The notes below the pieces were generated by a model, which was not told the DNA's origin, did not search any database, and saw only the letters and a program-made list of their open reading frames with translations. From positions 1-14,378 of the forward strand of contig URTL01000038.1 in the NCBI GenBank assembly GCA_900550785.1: a stretch of DNA of 14,378 nucleotides, given 5' to 3'. A program made the position numbers and the translations under genes. How positions within the stretch are numbered: the first letter of the stretch is position 1; the number at the start of each line of letters is the position of its first letter. Source of the DNA: an uncultured Collinsella sp. GTDB lineage: Bacteria > Actinomycetota > Coriobacteriia > Coriobacteriales > Coriobacteriaceae. This document shows, one piece after another, positions 6,010-13,102 of this stretch.

Positions 6010-7263
6010 CTAGTCCGCGAGCTTCTCCACCTGATCGAGCATCTTGTCAAGCTTGGCCTTTGCCTCGGCCTTGGCCTTCTGGGCCTCTTCGTGGGCCTTG
6101 GCCTTCTGAGCGGCCTTTTCCTCGGCCTCGGGGTCGACAACGACCAGATTGGACGCATCGTGCTCGACCAGCTTGAGCGCATGCTCGGGGCACACCTTGA
6201 CGCAGGCTCCGCAACCTAGGCAATACGTGGACTCCAACGCAAAGCGGCCGCTTCCCACCAGATCGCAGGCGAACGTGGGGCACACGTTGACGCACTCGCC
6301 GCACGACGTGCACTTGTCAAAATCGCACTCCGGCGTGCTCACCTGCATGTTCTGGGCAAGCTCGGGGTGGTTCTGCAGCGTCGAGAGCACCAGCTGCCGC
6401 CCGTGCGTGAGCGAACGGCGACGCTTGGTCGTCGTGGTGCCGCACATGGTGTTGAGCGTGCGCTCGAGCTGCGTGATCTGGTGACGATGAGCCTTCAACT
6501 TCTGCGTCACCGAGGCCAGCGCCGCCGTCGCCGGATTGAGCTTGGTCACCGTCAGGCCCGTGGTGCGGGCAATCTTATCCATGTACTCCTTGCGCTCGTA
6601 CTCGCGGCGCTTATGGCATTTGAGGCTTTTGGGATCGACCTCCAGGCCCATACCCGTGCCAGACCACTCTTCGGCCTTCGCAATCGCCTCGCCCAGAATG
6701 TCCTCACCGCCGGTGTTGCGGCATTTATCGCACACGCCCAACGGCAGGTACACGCTCACGTTGGGATAGTCCGCCAGTACCGAGAACCAGGTCTCGGCCG
6801 TAATATCGCCCACGCAGGCAACGACGACCTCGTTTTCGCGCGGCATGCGCTTGAGGGCGCGTGTGCAGGTGACGTAGGCGGTCTCGTGGCTCGTAGCAGC
6901 GGAGACGATATCGTCATACAGGTTTTTAGGCGCCAGGCGCGGCGAGATGATCGCCTCGGTCGGACAGGCAGCGGCGCACAGGCCGCACTTGCGACAGGAG
7001 TCGAGGATCTCGATGGCGTCTTCCTCGACCTCGATAGCGTTGACCGGGCACACGTCCATGCACGCGGTGCAACCGCTCTTTTCGTTTTTGCAGGTCAAGC
7101 ACGGAATGGTGTTGCCGCGCGGGCGCTCCTTGTAGTCGGCAGGATTCCACTGCGGCGCCGACGGATCGAGTGCATCGGTCACGCCGCCAAGCGGGTTTTT
7201 AAGAAAGTCGAAACCCTTGCTGATCTCGATAATGTCATCAAACAGATCGTGTTCCTGCGCCAT
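6010..7263 (-). CDS. Four-cluster 4Fe-4S ferredoxin-type protein
   Basis: The 417-residue cytosolic protein has two separated bacterial-ferredoxin modules. The N-terminal one uses cysteines 55/58, 65, 68, 72 and then 90, 93, 96, 100. The C-terminal one uses 313/318, 321, 324, 328 and then 348, 351, 354, 358, each set ending in CP. That is enough for about four [4Fe-4S] clusters. The middle (about 125-300) has its own cysteines (133, 150, 178, 181, 216, 274), including CVGD at 150-153 and GVCDKC at 177-181. These recall hydrogenase/heterodisulfide-reductase-type iron-sulfur subunits, but I cannot assign that firmly. The last 40 residues are Ala/Lys/Glu-rich and likely a charged helix. ATG 7263 is preceded by GGGAGGGG; an in-frame start at 7293 is less well supported. 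The likely role is an electron carrier or a subunit of a redox complex serving fermentation; partners are not visible in the window. Confidence 0.88.
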   Translation of the reverse strand: MAQEHDLFDDIIEISKGFDFLKNPLGGVTDALDPSAPQWNPADYKERPRGNTIPCLTCKNEKSGCTACMDVCPVNAIEVEEDAIEILDSCRKCGLCAAACPTEAIISPRLAPKNLYDDIVSAATSHETAYVTCTRALKRMPRENEVVVACVGDITAETWFSVLADYPNVSVYLPLGVCDKCRNTGGEDILGEAIAKAEEWSGTGMGLEVDPKSLKCHKRREYERKEYMDKIARTTGLTVTKLNPATAALASVTQKLKAHRHQITQLERTLNTMCGTTTTKRRRSLTHGRQLVLSTLQNHPELAQNMQVSTPECDFDKCTSCGECVNVCPTFACDLVGSGRFALESTYCLGCGACVKVCPEHALKLVEHDASNLVVVDPEAEEKAAQKAKAHEEAQKAKAEAKAKLDKMLDQVEKLAD

Positions 7264-7414
7264 GCGCGGCCCCTCCCTGAGCAGTGCAAACAAGCAAAAG
7301 ATAATGATACGCTATCGGCCCACGCCTCGGGCAAATTACACGCGGAGCATCTTTGCGGCAGATAGCCCATGGCCTATCGCCGCCCCGATTGCACAAGGTC
7401 AATCAAGCGCCAAG
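7264..7414. promoter_or_regulatory. Leader of the 4Fe-4S gene with a possible -10
   Basis: The 151-bp gap holds on the minus strand a -10-like TATCAT (7309-7304) with TTGCCC (7334-7329) at a long 19-bp spacing. An inverted repeat GATAG/CTATC (7361-7365, 7374-7378) lies near the end of the preceding gene but has no T-run. Independent transcription of the 4Fe-4S gene is plausible, not proven. Confidence 0.35.
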
Positions 7415-7921
7415 CTATGCCTCGCACATGAGCTGCACGAGCTTCTGTTTGGTCACCTTGGCCTGCTCGTTGGCCATATTGCGCTCGTTTCTAAAGACCG
7501 CATCTGCAACGCTCATCAGGTCGGCATCGGAAATCTCGCTGCACGGACCGTCCATCGACGCCGCCGTGGGACATACGCACAACGGCAACTCGGCATAAAA
7601 CGCAACGGCCTTGGCGATATCGAGCATCTTGCCGCCGCCAATGCCCACCACCATGTCGCAATACTCGGCCCGGGCTTCCTTGGCCATTTCGACAACGGCA
7701 TCTTCCGTACACGGACCGTTGTAAATCTTAAAGAACGGCTCGCTTAGATCTTCATCCAGAAATCCATCGACGATCTGCCTGCACAGCCGATCCTCGGTGC
7801 CCTGGTCAAACAAGACATAGGCAGCGCAGCCCAACCATGACAAATACCTGCCCTGGCGCGAAAGCTCCCCCGGTCCCTGAACATACCGACCGGGGCCGCC
7901 ATAAACCATAGGAAGCGCCAT
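7415..7921 (-). CDS. Internally deleted glycerol dehydrogenase paralogue
   Basis: The 168-residue product matches GldA at both ends but lacks the middle. Residues 1-130 align with the N-terminal NAD-binding domain of the neighbouring full-length GldA: shared RYVQGPGEL/KYIQGPDEL, and GIGGGKMLDIAKAVAFY (93-109) against GVGGGKILDTAKAVAYY. Residues about 131-168 align without gaps to the C-terminal part of GldA (about 318-355), sharing M, VA, A, E, M-x-N and VT at matching spacing. About 190 residues, including all three metal ligands (Asp171, His254, His271 of the neighbour), are absent, so normal dehydrogenase activity is not expected. The frame is open. ATG 7921 has AGGGTGG upstream and gives the family N-terminus; GTG 7933 is an alternative. 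It may be a decaying copy, or a kept NAD-binding or regulatory fragment. Confidence 0.75.
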   Translation of the reverse strand: MALPMVYGGPGRYVQGPGELSRQGRYLSWLGCAAYVLFDQGTEDRLCRQIVDGFLDEDLSEPFFKIYNGPCTEDAVVEMAKEARAEYCDMVVGIGGGKMLDIAKAVAFYAELPLCVCPTAASMDGPCSEISDADLMSVADAVFRNERNMANEQAKVTKQKLVQLMCEA

Positions 7922-7951
7922 ACGAGAATCCACCCTTCATCAAACAACGAT

Positions 7952-7982
7952 TGGTGCAAAGTACCCTGACCCCTTTGCACCA
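7952..7982. promoter_or_regulatory. 10-bp inverted repeat in the leader of the short gldA paralogue
   Basis: TGGTGCAAAG (7952-7961) and CTTTGCACCA (7973-7982) are exact reverse complements with an 11-bp spacer. The site lies between the gldA terminator and the start at 7921. There is no T-run after it on the minus strand, so an operator or a leader hairpin is more likely than a terminator. Confidence 0.5.
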
Positions 7983-7983
7983 T

Positions 7984-8022
7984 AGCAAAAAGGGGCAAAG
8001 CCATCTGTTGGCTTTGCCCCTT
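7984..8022 (-). terminator. Intrinsic terminator of gldA
   Basis: A perfect 13-bp stem, AAGGGGCAAAGCC (7990-8002) with GGCTTTGCCCCTT (8010-8022), has a 7-base loop. On the minus strand it runs into TTTTTGC. It begins 12 bp past the gldA stop codon, a textbook Rho-independent terminator. Confidence 0.92.
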
Positions 8023-8034
8023 CCTTAGCTTGAT

Positions 8035-9135
8035 TTACTCATCCATGAGATAGTAGTGGCCCAGTGCGTCGGCACCCAGGATGGCGTTTGCGACCATCTC
8101 GGGCGTCACCTCAAACGGCATGTTGCACATGGTATCCTCGGGCGCGCACGCGGCCTCGGCAACAATCATGGCCTGCTCGCGCGTAAGCTCGGCAACGCCA
8201 AGTTCCTTCATCGTGACCGGCAGGCCCAGCTCAATGCAGAAGCCCAAGACTTCCTCGAGCTTCTCGGTCGGGGCATCCTCGAGTACCAGCTGGACGATAG
8301 TGCCAAAGGCGACCTTCTCGCCGTGATACATGCTGTGGCACTCGGGCAGCATCGTCAGGCCATTGTGGATGGCATGAGCAGCAGCAAGGCCCGAGCTCTC
8401 AAAGCCAATGCCCGAAAGCAGCGTATTGGCCTCGATGATATGCTCGACGGCAGGCGTGAGCGCACCCTTCTCCAGCGCAACCTTGGCCTTGACGCCATCG
8501 GCCATAAGCGTCTCATAGCAGAGCTTGGCGAGCGCCAGTCCAGCCATACCGCCCTTGCCGCCAGCGCAGGTGCCGCCGTCGGCATCATGCGTCGCCTGGG
8601 CCTCAAAGTAGGTTGCGAGCGCATCGCCCATACCGGAAACCGTCAGGCGCACCGGGCTCGCCGCGATAACTGTCGTATCCATAAGGACGATATTGGGGTT
8701 TGCCTTAAGGAAGAGGTATTTGTCGAACTGGCCGTCATCGGTATAGAGCACCGAAAGCGCCGAACACGGGGCATCGGTCGAAGCAATGGTGGGGCAAATG
8801 ATAACCGGGGACTCCAGGTAATAGGCGACGGCCTTCGCGGTGTCGAGGATCTTGCCGCCACCGACGCCGACGATGATGTCGCAACCGTTGTCGCGAGCGA
8901 GCGCAACCAGGCGATCGACCTCGCCCTTGGAGCACTCGCCGTTAAAGTCCTCAAACAGCAGCTCGGCCTTAGCCTCGGCAAAGCCGCCCTCGATCTTGGC
9001 ACCGACGCGCTTCTTGCCCGAAGGCGTCACGATGACGAGGGCCTTAGCGCCGAGCGGCTCGACATAGGAGCCGAGCTTGGCGAGCTCGTCCGGACCCTGG
9101 ATGTACTTGCTGGGGCTATTGAAAATTGCAGCCAT
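8035..9135 (-). CDS. gldA: Glycerol dehydrogenase
   Basis: GldA oxidises glycerol to dihydroxyacetone with NAD+ and can run in reverse or act on other diols. The 366-residue cytosolic product is full length for the family. It has the nucleotide-binding GVGGGKILDTAKAVA (90-104), STDAPCSALSV (119-129), and the metal ligands Asp171 (GMGDA), His254 (AAAHAIHNGL) and His271 (YHGEKVAFG), which match the zinc site known for this family. ATG 9135 is the only good start; the upstream ribosome binding site is weak (GGGAT). The start lies only about 15 bp beyond the T-run of the preceding alcohol dehydrogenase terminator, and its own terminator lies at 7984-8022. Expression would therefore come from read-through or from a promoter hidden in the terminator region. 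A diverged, internally deleted copy follows downstream. Activity on another polyol is possible. Confidence 0.95.
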   Translation of the reverse strand: MAAIFNSPSKYIQGPDELAKLGSYVEPLGAKALVIVTPSGKKRVGAKIEGGFAEAKAELLFEDFNGECSKGEVDRLVALARDNGCDIIVGVGGGKILDTAKAVAYYLESPVIICPTIASTDAPCSALSVLYTDDGQFDKYLFLKANPNIVLMDTTVIAASPVRLTVSGMGDALATYFEAQATHDADGGTCAGGKGGMAGLALAKLCYETLMADGVKAKVALEKGALTPAVEHIIEANTLLSGIGFESSGLAAAHAIHNGLTMLPECHSMYHGEKVAFGTIVQLVLEDAPTEKLEEVLGFCIELGLPVTMKELGVAELTREQAMIVAEAACAPEDTMCNMPFEVTPEMVANAILGADALGHYYLMDE

Positions 9136-9149
9136 AACTATCCCATTCT

Positions 9150-9192
9150 CTAAAAAAGAAAGGGGCTCCGTACAGATACGTGCGGAGCCCCT
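9150..9192 (-). terminator. Intrinsic terminator of the alcohol dehydrogenase gene
   Basis: AGGGGCTCCG (9161-9170) pairs with CGGAGCCCCT (9183-9192), extended inward by three pairs including one G-U. On the minus strand it is followed by TTCTTTTTTAG. It begins 22 bp past the stop codon at 9214 and ends about 15 bp before the gldA start. Confidence 0.92.
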
Positions 9193-9213
9193 CGTTACGA
9201 TAACAAGAGTCGA

Positions 9214-10437
9214 TTAGAAATCGATATCGGTGTCGTAGTAGCAGGCCTTGAGGATCTTCTCGAAGTCGGCAGCCTTGGTCTCACGCGGGTTCTCGGGCGT
9301 GCAGGCGTCCTGCTCGGCGTTCGCGGCGATCTCGGGCAGCTTGGCGAGGAACTCCTCCTCGGAAACCATCTGCGGGTTCTCGGCGTCGACCTTCACGCCA
9401 CCATTCGCGTAATCCTTGATGGACTGCGGAATGTTGAGCTGGTCGTTGAGGTCGCGGATCTTCTGGACGAGCGCAGCGATGAGCTCCTCGTTGGTCTCGC
9501 CGGGAAGGTGCAGGATCTCCTTGGCCACGTAAGCGTAACGCTCGGCAGCACGGGGATCCTTGGAGTTCCACTGGATGACCTTGCCCAGGTACATGGCGTT
9601 AGCAGCACCGTGGATGATGTGGCCGTTCTCGAAGGCAGCACCGGTCTTGTGAGCCATGGAGTGAACGATGCCGAGCAGGCCCGAGGAGAAGGCGATACCG
9701 GCGATGCACTGAGCCTCGTGCATGTGCTGACGGGCCTCATGGTCGCCAGCATAGGACTTGGGCAGCCACTCGACGATCTCGCGGATGCCGTGCAGAGCGT
9801 TGGCATCGGTGAACATAGAGGCGCAGGTGGAAACGTAGGCCTCCATGCAGTGGGTCAGAGCGTCCATGCCGGTGTGAGCGCACAGCTTGGCGGGCATGGT
9901 GTAGGTGAGCTCGGGGTCGACGATGGCGACATCAGGGGTGATGTTGAAGTCGGCCAGCGGGTACTTGATGCCCTTGGCGTAGTCGGTGATGACGGAGAAG
10001 GCAGTGACCTCGGTAGCGGTACCGGAGGTAGAGGAGATGGCGCAGAAGTGAGCCTTCTGACGCAGCTCGGGGAAGCTGAACGGCTGGATGATGTTATCGA
10101 AGGACTCCTCGGGATACTCGTAGAAGACCCACATGGCCTTAGCGGCATCGATGGGCGAGCCGCCGCCGATGGCGATAATCCAGTCGGGCTCGAACTCGCG
10201 CATGGCCTCGGCGCCCTTCATGACCGTCTCGATGGACGGATCGGACTCGACGCCCTCGAACAGCTTGACCTCGAAGCCGCCTTCCTTAAGGTCGGCCTCG
10301 ACGTCCTGCAGGAACCCGCCGCGGCGCATAGAGCTGCCGCCAGAAACGATGATGGCCTTCTTGCCCTTGAGGTTCTTCACCTCGTGGCGAGCGCCCTCAC
10401 CAAAGTACAGATCGCGAGGATTGGTAAAACGTCCCAT
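9214..10437 (-). CDS. Iron-containing alcohol dehydrogenase
   Basis: This group III (iron-dependent) alcohol dehydrogenase would interconvert an aldehyde and an alcohol with NAD(P)H, a fermentative electron sink. The 407-residue product has the dinucleotide motif GGGSPIDAAK (91-100), SSTSGTATEVTAFSVI (135-150), and the metal site Asp192 and His196 in GMDALTHCMEAY, His263 (SMAHK) and His276 (IIHGAAN). It resembles butanol dehydrogenases and the C-terminal half of AdhE, but has no aldehyde dehydrogenase domain. ATG 10437 is preceded by a perfect AGGAGG eight bases away; the frame stays open upstream to 10488 without support. Codon choice is strongly biased (AAG, GAG, GGC), suggesting high expression. 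It has its own folded leader (10444-10580) and its own terminator (9150-9192). The exact substrate cannot be told from sequence. Confidence 0.94.
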   Translation of the reverse strand: MGRFTNPRDLYFGEGARHEVKNLKGKKAIIVSGGSSMRRGGFLQDVEADLKEGGFEVKLFEGVESDPSIETVMKGAEAMREFEPDWIIAIGGGSPIDAAKAMWVFYEYPEESFDNIIQPFSFPELRQKAHFCAISSTSGTATEVTAFSVITDYAKGIKYPLADFNITPDVAIVDPELTYTMPAKLCAHTGMDALTHCMEAYVSTCASMFTDANALHGIREIVEWLPKSYAGDHEARQHMHEAQCIAGIAFSSGLLGIVHSMAHKTGAAFENGHIIHGAANAMYLGKVIQWNSKDPRAAERYAYVAKEILHLPGETNEELIAALVQKIRDLNDQLNIPQSIKDYANGGVKVDAENPQMVSEEEFLAKLPEIAANAEQDACTPENPRETKAADFEKILKACYYDTDIDF

Positions 10438-10443
10438 ACTGTG

Positions 10444-10580
10444 CCTCCTAAACAAGCCCCTCTTAGACTTGCGTATATAACGGAGCACCCAATTGGCTCC
10501 GTTAGGACCGGTTTGCGCGTTGCCGGCGATGACAATGCGCGATGTCTAAACGTCTCAACGCTCAGACAAACACTATTTTA
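10444..10580 (-). promoter_or_regulatory. Putative promoter and folded 5' leader of the alcohol dehydrogenase gene
   Basis: A minus-strand -10-like TAAAAT (10580-10575) would start transcription near 10568. The RNA from there would immediately form three successive hairpins. The first, 10567-10544, has 10 pairs including two G-U, with a 4-base loop. The second, 10540-10533 with 10522-10515, has 7 of 8 pairs. The third, 10504-10496 with 10486-10478, has 9 perfect pairs. AGGAGG follows. The two G-U pairs of the first hairpin would be mismatches on the other strand, so that hairpin suits minus-strand RNA. No convincing -35 is seen. An alternative is that the third inverted repeat is a DNA operator beside TATATA (10479-10474). 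Confidence 0.4.
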
Positions 10581-10937
10581 CCGTTCTGGTTGGTCAGTTA
10601 TTCACCTAAAGCCGCCAATGATGAAACGTTTTTTCTATCCCTGAAGACCCTTGTGCGGCATTCATACTCCCAAGCTGGGCAAACGTTTTATCAAGGTTGA
10701 CTACATATCCTGGGCAGGACGGTGCCCCTCCAAAATGCGCCCCGTTCGCCGCCAAAAATCGACCGTTTGCGGCACCGTGATACCACTCAGTCGTCCAAGG
10801 TGCCGACATTTGTGCGACATCCGTCTTCGTGGTGCAAAGGTGCATGTCCAAGTGCGGCACCCCCGGTGTGCCACATGCGGGTAAACTAGAACTTTATATA
10901 GAGACATTTGAACCCTAACCGCAGCAAAGGAGGCCCC
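10581..10937. other. Non-coding divergent region with nested repeats
   Basis: No gene is supported; an 84-codon minus-strand frame (10860-10606) starts with GTG, lacks a ribosome binding site and resembles nothing known to me. AAACGTTTT occurs twice (10624-10632, 10681-10689). The right half is rich in GTGCC/GGCAC words that form inverted repeats: ACGGTGCC/GGCACCGT (10719-10726, 10771-10778) around an imperfect 21-bp tandem pair, and GGTGCCGACAT (10799-10809) facing ATGTC (10844-10848) and CGGCACC (10855-10861). A promoter for the rightward operon is expected near its end; TATATA at 10895-10900 is a candidate -10, without a clear -35. Confidence 0.5.
10719..10778. repeat. Inverted repeat enclosing an imperfect 21-bp tandem duplication
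   Basis: Perfect 8-bp arms, ACGGTGCC (10719-10726) and GGCACCGT (10771-10778), bracket two related units, 10726-10746 and 10747-10767. Each unit contains CC-A-run-T and ends in CCGTT. It looks like a mobile-free intergenic repeat element or a structured site. I cannot tell from one copy whether it is dispersed in the genome. Confidence 0.5.
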
Positions 10938-12014
10938 ATGGCATTCGATCCCATTCAAGAGGATTGCCATCGCCTCGTTCTTGAGGCCTTGCGCCGCGAC
11001 AATATCCCGCTCACCGATGGTGCCGCCGTAGAGCGTCTGATGGAACAATTCACCCGCAACCCCGCGCCGCTCATCGTGCACGACCGCGACCGCGCCGGGC
11101 ATCTCATTGCCAAGGTGGTCGAAGCTGTCGACTACCGCATTCCCTTTATCCCTGACGATACTCAGGCAGAACAAGAAGAGGCCGCTGCCGAGAACATGCT
11201 CCGCGAGGCGGCCGAGCTCGATCCGACCAACTGGGACGCTCAGCGCATGCTGACCGCCCTCACCGCCAACTCCAACGAGGAGTACGTACAGTACCTGGTA
11301 TCCAAGCGCGATGAAGTCGAGCACGACCTGGCGCTCAAGATTGCCTCGGCGCAGGACCCCTACGAGCGTGAGGCCGCAGGCGACCTGACCCGCCGCCCCT
11401 ACCTGCGCTGGCTTGCCGCCTTGGCATCGCGCGCCCTCATTAGCGGCCGCTATCGCATGTCGCTCGAAGCCGCAAACCGCAGCCTCGACTTTGCCCCCAA
11501 CGATCCTGCCGGCGTCCGTCACACCGCGATGCTCGCCATGGCAAAGCTCGAATACCCTGCCGAGGAGCTCAAACGCTTTCGCTCTGCCCACTCCGTGCCC
11601 TATCTTGCCAACACGCCGCTGCGCCGTCGTCCCAAGGACGCGGAGCGCGACTTGGACCCGTGGACGCTCATCGCGCTGATGAGCGCTGCCTGGCGCGAGC
11701 TGGACTACGAGGGTGCCGAGCGCTACTTGCGCATCCTTGCACGCTCGTGCCCGCACGCAGCCGAGGCGCTCTACTTCCAAACCGAGTTTCCCGATGGCGT
11801 CTATGCCCGCGTCAACGTGGGTGTGGGTTCCACCGACGAGCTTGTCCTTGCGCTGTCCGAGGCGACGCCGGTACTGCAGGAGGGCCTGGGCGCCCCCGAC
11901 AACGCCAGCTTTGCCGCCTGGGTCGCCACCAACGATATCGTGCGTTCCCAAATCGATGAGCGCATCCTGCGGGCGGCCGAGCAGGGTTTGCCGTTTAAGG
12001 GAGGAGACCTCTAA
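10938..12014 (+). CDS. Helical-repeat (TPR-like) protein A, murT operon
   Basis: I do not recognise a named family. The 358-residue soluble protein has no signal peptide or membrane segment and is almost wholly helical. Several segments have TPR-like spacing: about 82-110 (acidic-rich then AAELDPTNWDAQRML), 155-210 (RWLAALASRALISGRYRMSL then RSLDFAPNDPAGVR) and 240-270 (PWTLIALMSAAWRELDYEGA). TPR-like proteins usually act as scaffolds or partner-binding proteins. ATG 10938 follows AAAGGAGG with a 4-base gap; an upstream in-frame TTG at 10908 is rejected. Its stop codon overlaps the next start by one base (TAATG), so the two are translationally coupled. It aligns collinearly with the next gene product over three blocks, so the pair looks like an old tandem duplication. 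Confidence 0.85.
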   Translation: MAFDPIQEDCHRLVLEALRRDNIPLTDGAAVERLMEQFTRNPAPLIVHDRDRAGHLIAKVVEAVDYRIPFIPDDTQAEQEEAAAENMLREAAELDPTNWDAQRMLTALTANSNEEYVQYLVSKRDEVEHDLALKIASAQDPYEREAAGDLTRRPYLRWLAALASRALISGRYRMSLEAANRSLDFAPNDPAGVRHTAMLAMAKLEYPAEELKRFRSAHSVPYLANTPLRRRPKDAERDLDPWTLIALMSAAWRELDYEGAERYLRILARSCPHAAEALYFQTEFPDGVYARVNVGVGSTDELVLALSEATPVLQEGLGAPDNASFAAWVATNDIVRSQIDERILRAAEQGLPFKGGDL

Positions 12015-13057
12015 TGGATCCGAGCGTCTACATCCCCGCTTACCTGGAGCGCACCTATCTGGCGTCGCACCCCGAACTCACCGATGCAGCACGCGAGCTT
12101 GTCCATAACGACGTAAGCGTCAACCCTCACAAGTATGCGCAGTCCGAGCATGCCCAGGCGCTGCTGTCCTACGCCGGTGTTCATCGCCACCTGCTCGACG
12201 AGCTCCATCGCATCGAGGACATGGGCAGCGATGAGGAGTTTGAACAGACGCGCAACCGCCTGTTCGACGATATGCGTGATGAACTGCTCAAGATCGTCCG
12301 CATCGATGCGCTGGCCGTCGATGCCCAGCTGCTCGCCATCATCCTGGCCGACACGCCCGTCGACGCCTGCCTGGGCGACCTGATGAAGCTCGAGACGAGC
12401 ACGGCCGACTACCTGCAACAGAGCGTGCCCGGGTTTGATATGGAGGCCCCGCACTACTGGGCCAATAATGTTTTGGCCGACGGTGTCACCGCAGCGGACC
12501 TTACTGTGAGCGAGCCGGCCCTTATCGGGTGGCTCCACACGCTCGAGGCCATCTCGCAGCTGTGCATGGCGAGCGCTCGTTACCGCGCCGCCGCCAACTA
12601 TTCTCGCCGCGTCCTTAAAGCAGAAGGCTATCCCACTCGGGCCGCCGGCACCGTGCTGCTCGCCCTCGCCCGCCTGGAAGACCAGGACGGCTTTTTTGCC
12701 CTGGCCCACCAGCTCGAGGAGCAGATGGGGGCAGACGCACTCGAAAACTCTCCTTGGTACCTGCTCGCCCGCACGATTCTGCTGTTCAAAACAAACAAGA
12801 TGCGCCCGGCGACGCGCGCGCTGCGTGAGTTCGCTAACCGTTGCGAGGGTGGCGCGTTCTTCTTGCTGAACCCCATGTACCAGACGCCGTATCTTCCCTG
12901 CCGACCCGAGCCGCGCGACCCCTGGGACCTTTCGCACCAGGCAGTTTGGGAGGCCGACGGCATTATCTCGGACACCCCCGACTTTGCCCCCTGGGCCAAC
13001 GCCTGCGAAGATGTATCGCAGCTCGCCCAGGAATTTGCGCGCCGCTACGGCTTTTAG
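12014..13057 (+). CDS. Helical-repeat (TPR-like) protein B, paralogue of A
   Basis: The 347-residue soluble, helical protein is of unknown function. It shares the order and spacing of key residues with protein A: a DAQ-x-L block (about 98-135, against A 95-132), WL followed by RY and an A-rich helix ending in LE (about 173-222, against A 158-205), and PW-x-L-x-A with a later LR-x2-A-x2-C (about 247-277, against A 241-271). The C-terminal third is richer in Pro/Tyr/Trp (MYQTPYLPCRPEPRDPW at about 288-304) and probably less repeat-like. The start is set by GGAGG just upstream and the one-base overlap with gene A. murT begins 45 bp after its stop, so it is probably part of the same transcript. 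A link to cell-wall synthesis is inferred from position only. Confidence 0.85.
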   Translation: MDPSVYIPAYLERTYLASHPELTDAARELVHNDVSVNPHKYAQSEHAQALLSYAGVHRHLLDELHRIEDMGSDEEFEQTRNRLFDDMRDELLKIVRIDALAVDAQLLAIILADTPVDACLGDLMKLETSTADYLQQSVPGFDMEAPHYWANNVLADGVTAADLTVSEPALIGWLHTLEAISQLCMASARYRAAANYSRRVLKAEGYPTRAAGTVLLALARLEDQDGFFALAHQLEEQMGADALENSPWYLLARTILLFKTNKMRPATRALREFANRCEGGAFFLLNPMYQTPYLPCRPEPRDPWDLSHQAVWEADGIISDTPDFAPWANACEDVSQLAQEFARRYGF

Positions 13058-13102
13058 CGACGCGATCGCCCCGACCATGTCATCTATGTTAGGAACGGCT
13101 TC

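Noticed and set aside
8056..9153. Long open frame antisense to gldA
   Set aside because: It is a shadow frame; GldA on the minus strand carries all catalytic residues.
9508..10644. Long open frame antisense to the alcohol dehydrogenase gene
   Set aside because: It is a shadow frame caused by strong codon bias of the real gene.
10606..10860. 84-codon minus-strand frame in the region upstream of the murT operon
   Set aside because: It starts with GTG without a ribosome binding site, overlaps the inverted and tandem repeats, and is not recognisable as a protein.
10701..11951. Open frame of 416 codons antisense to helical-repeat gene A
   Set aside because: The sense gene has an AAAGGAGG site, coupled translation with gene B and a collinear paralogue; the antisense frame has none of these.
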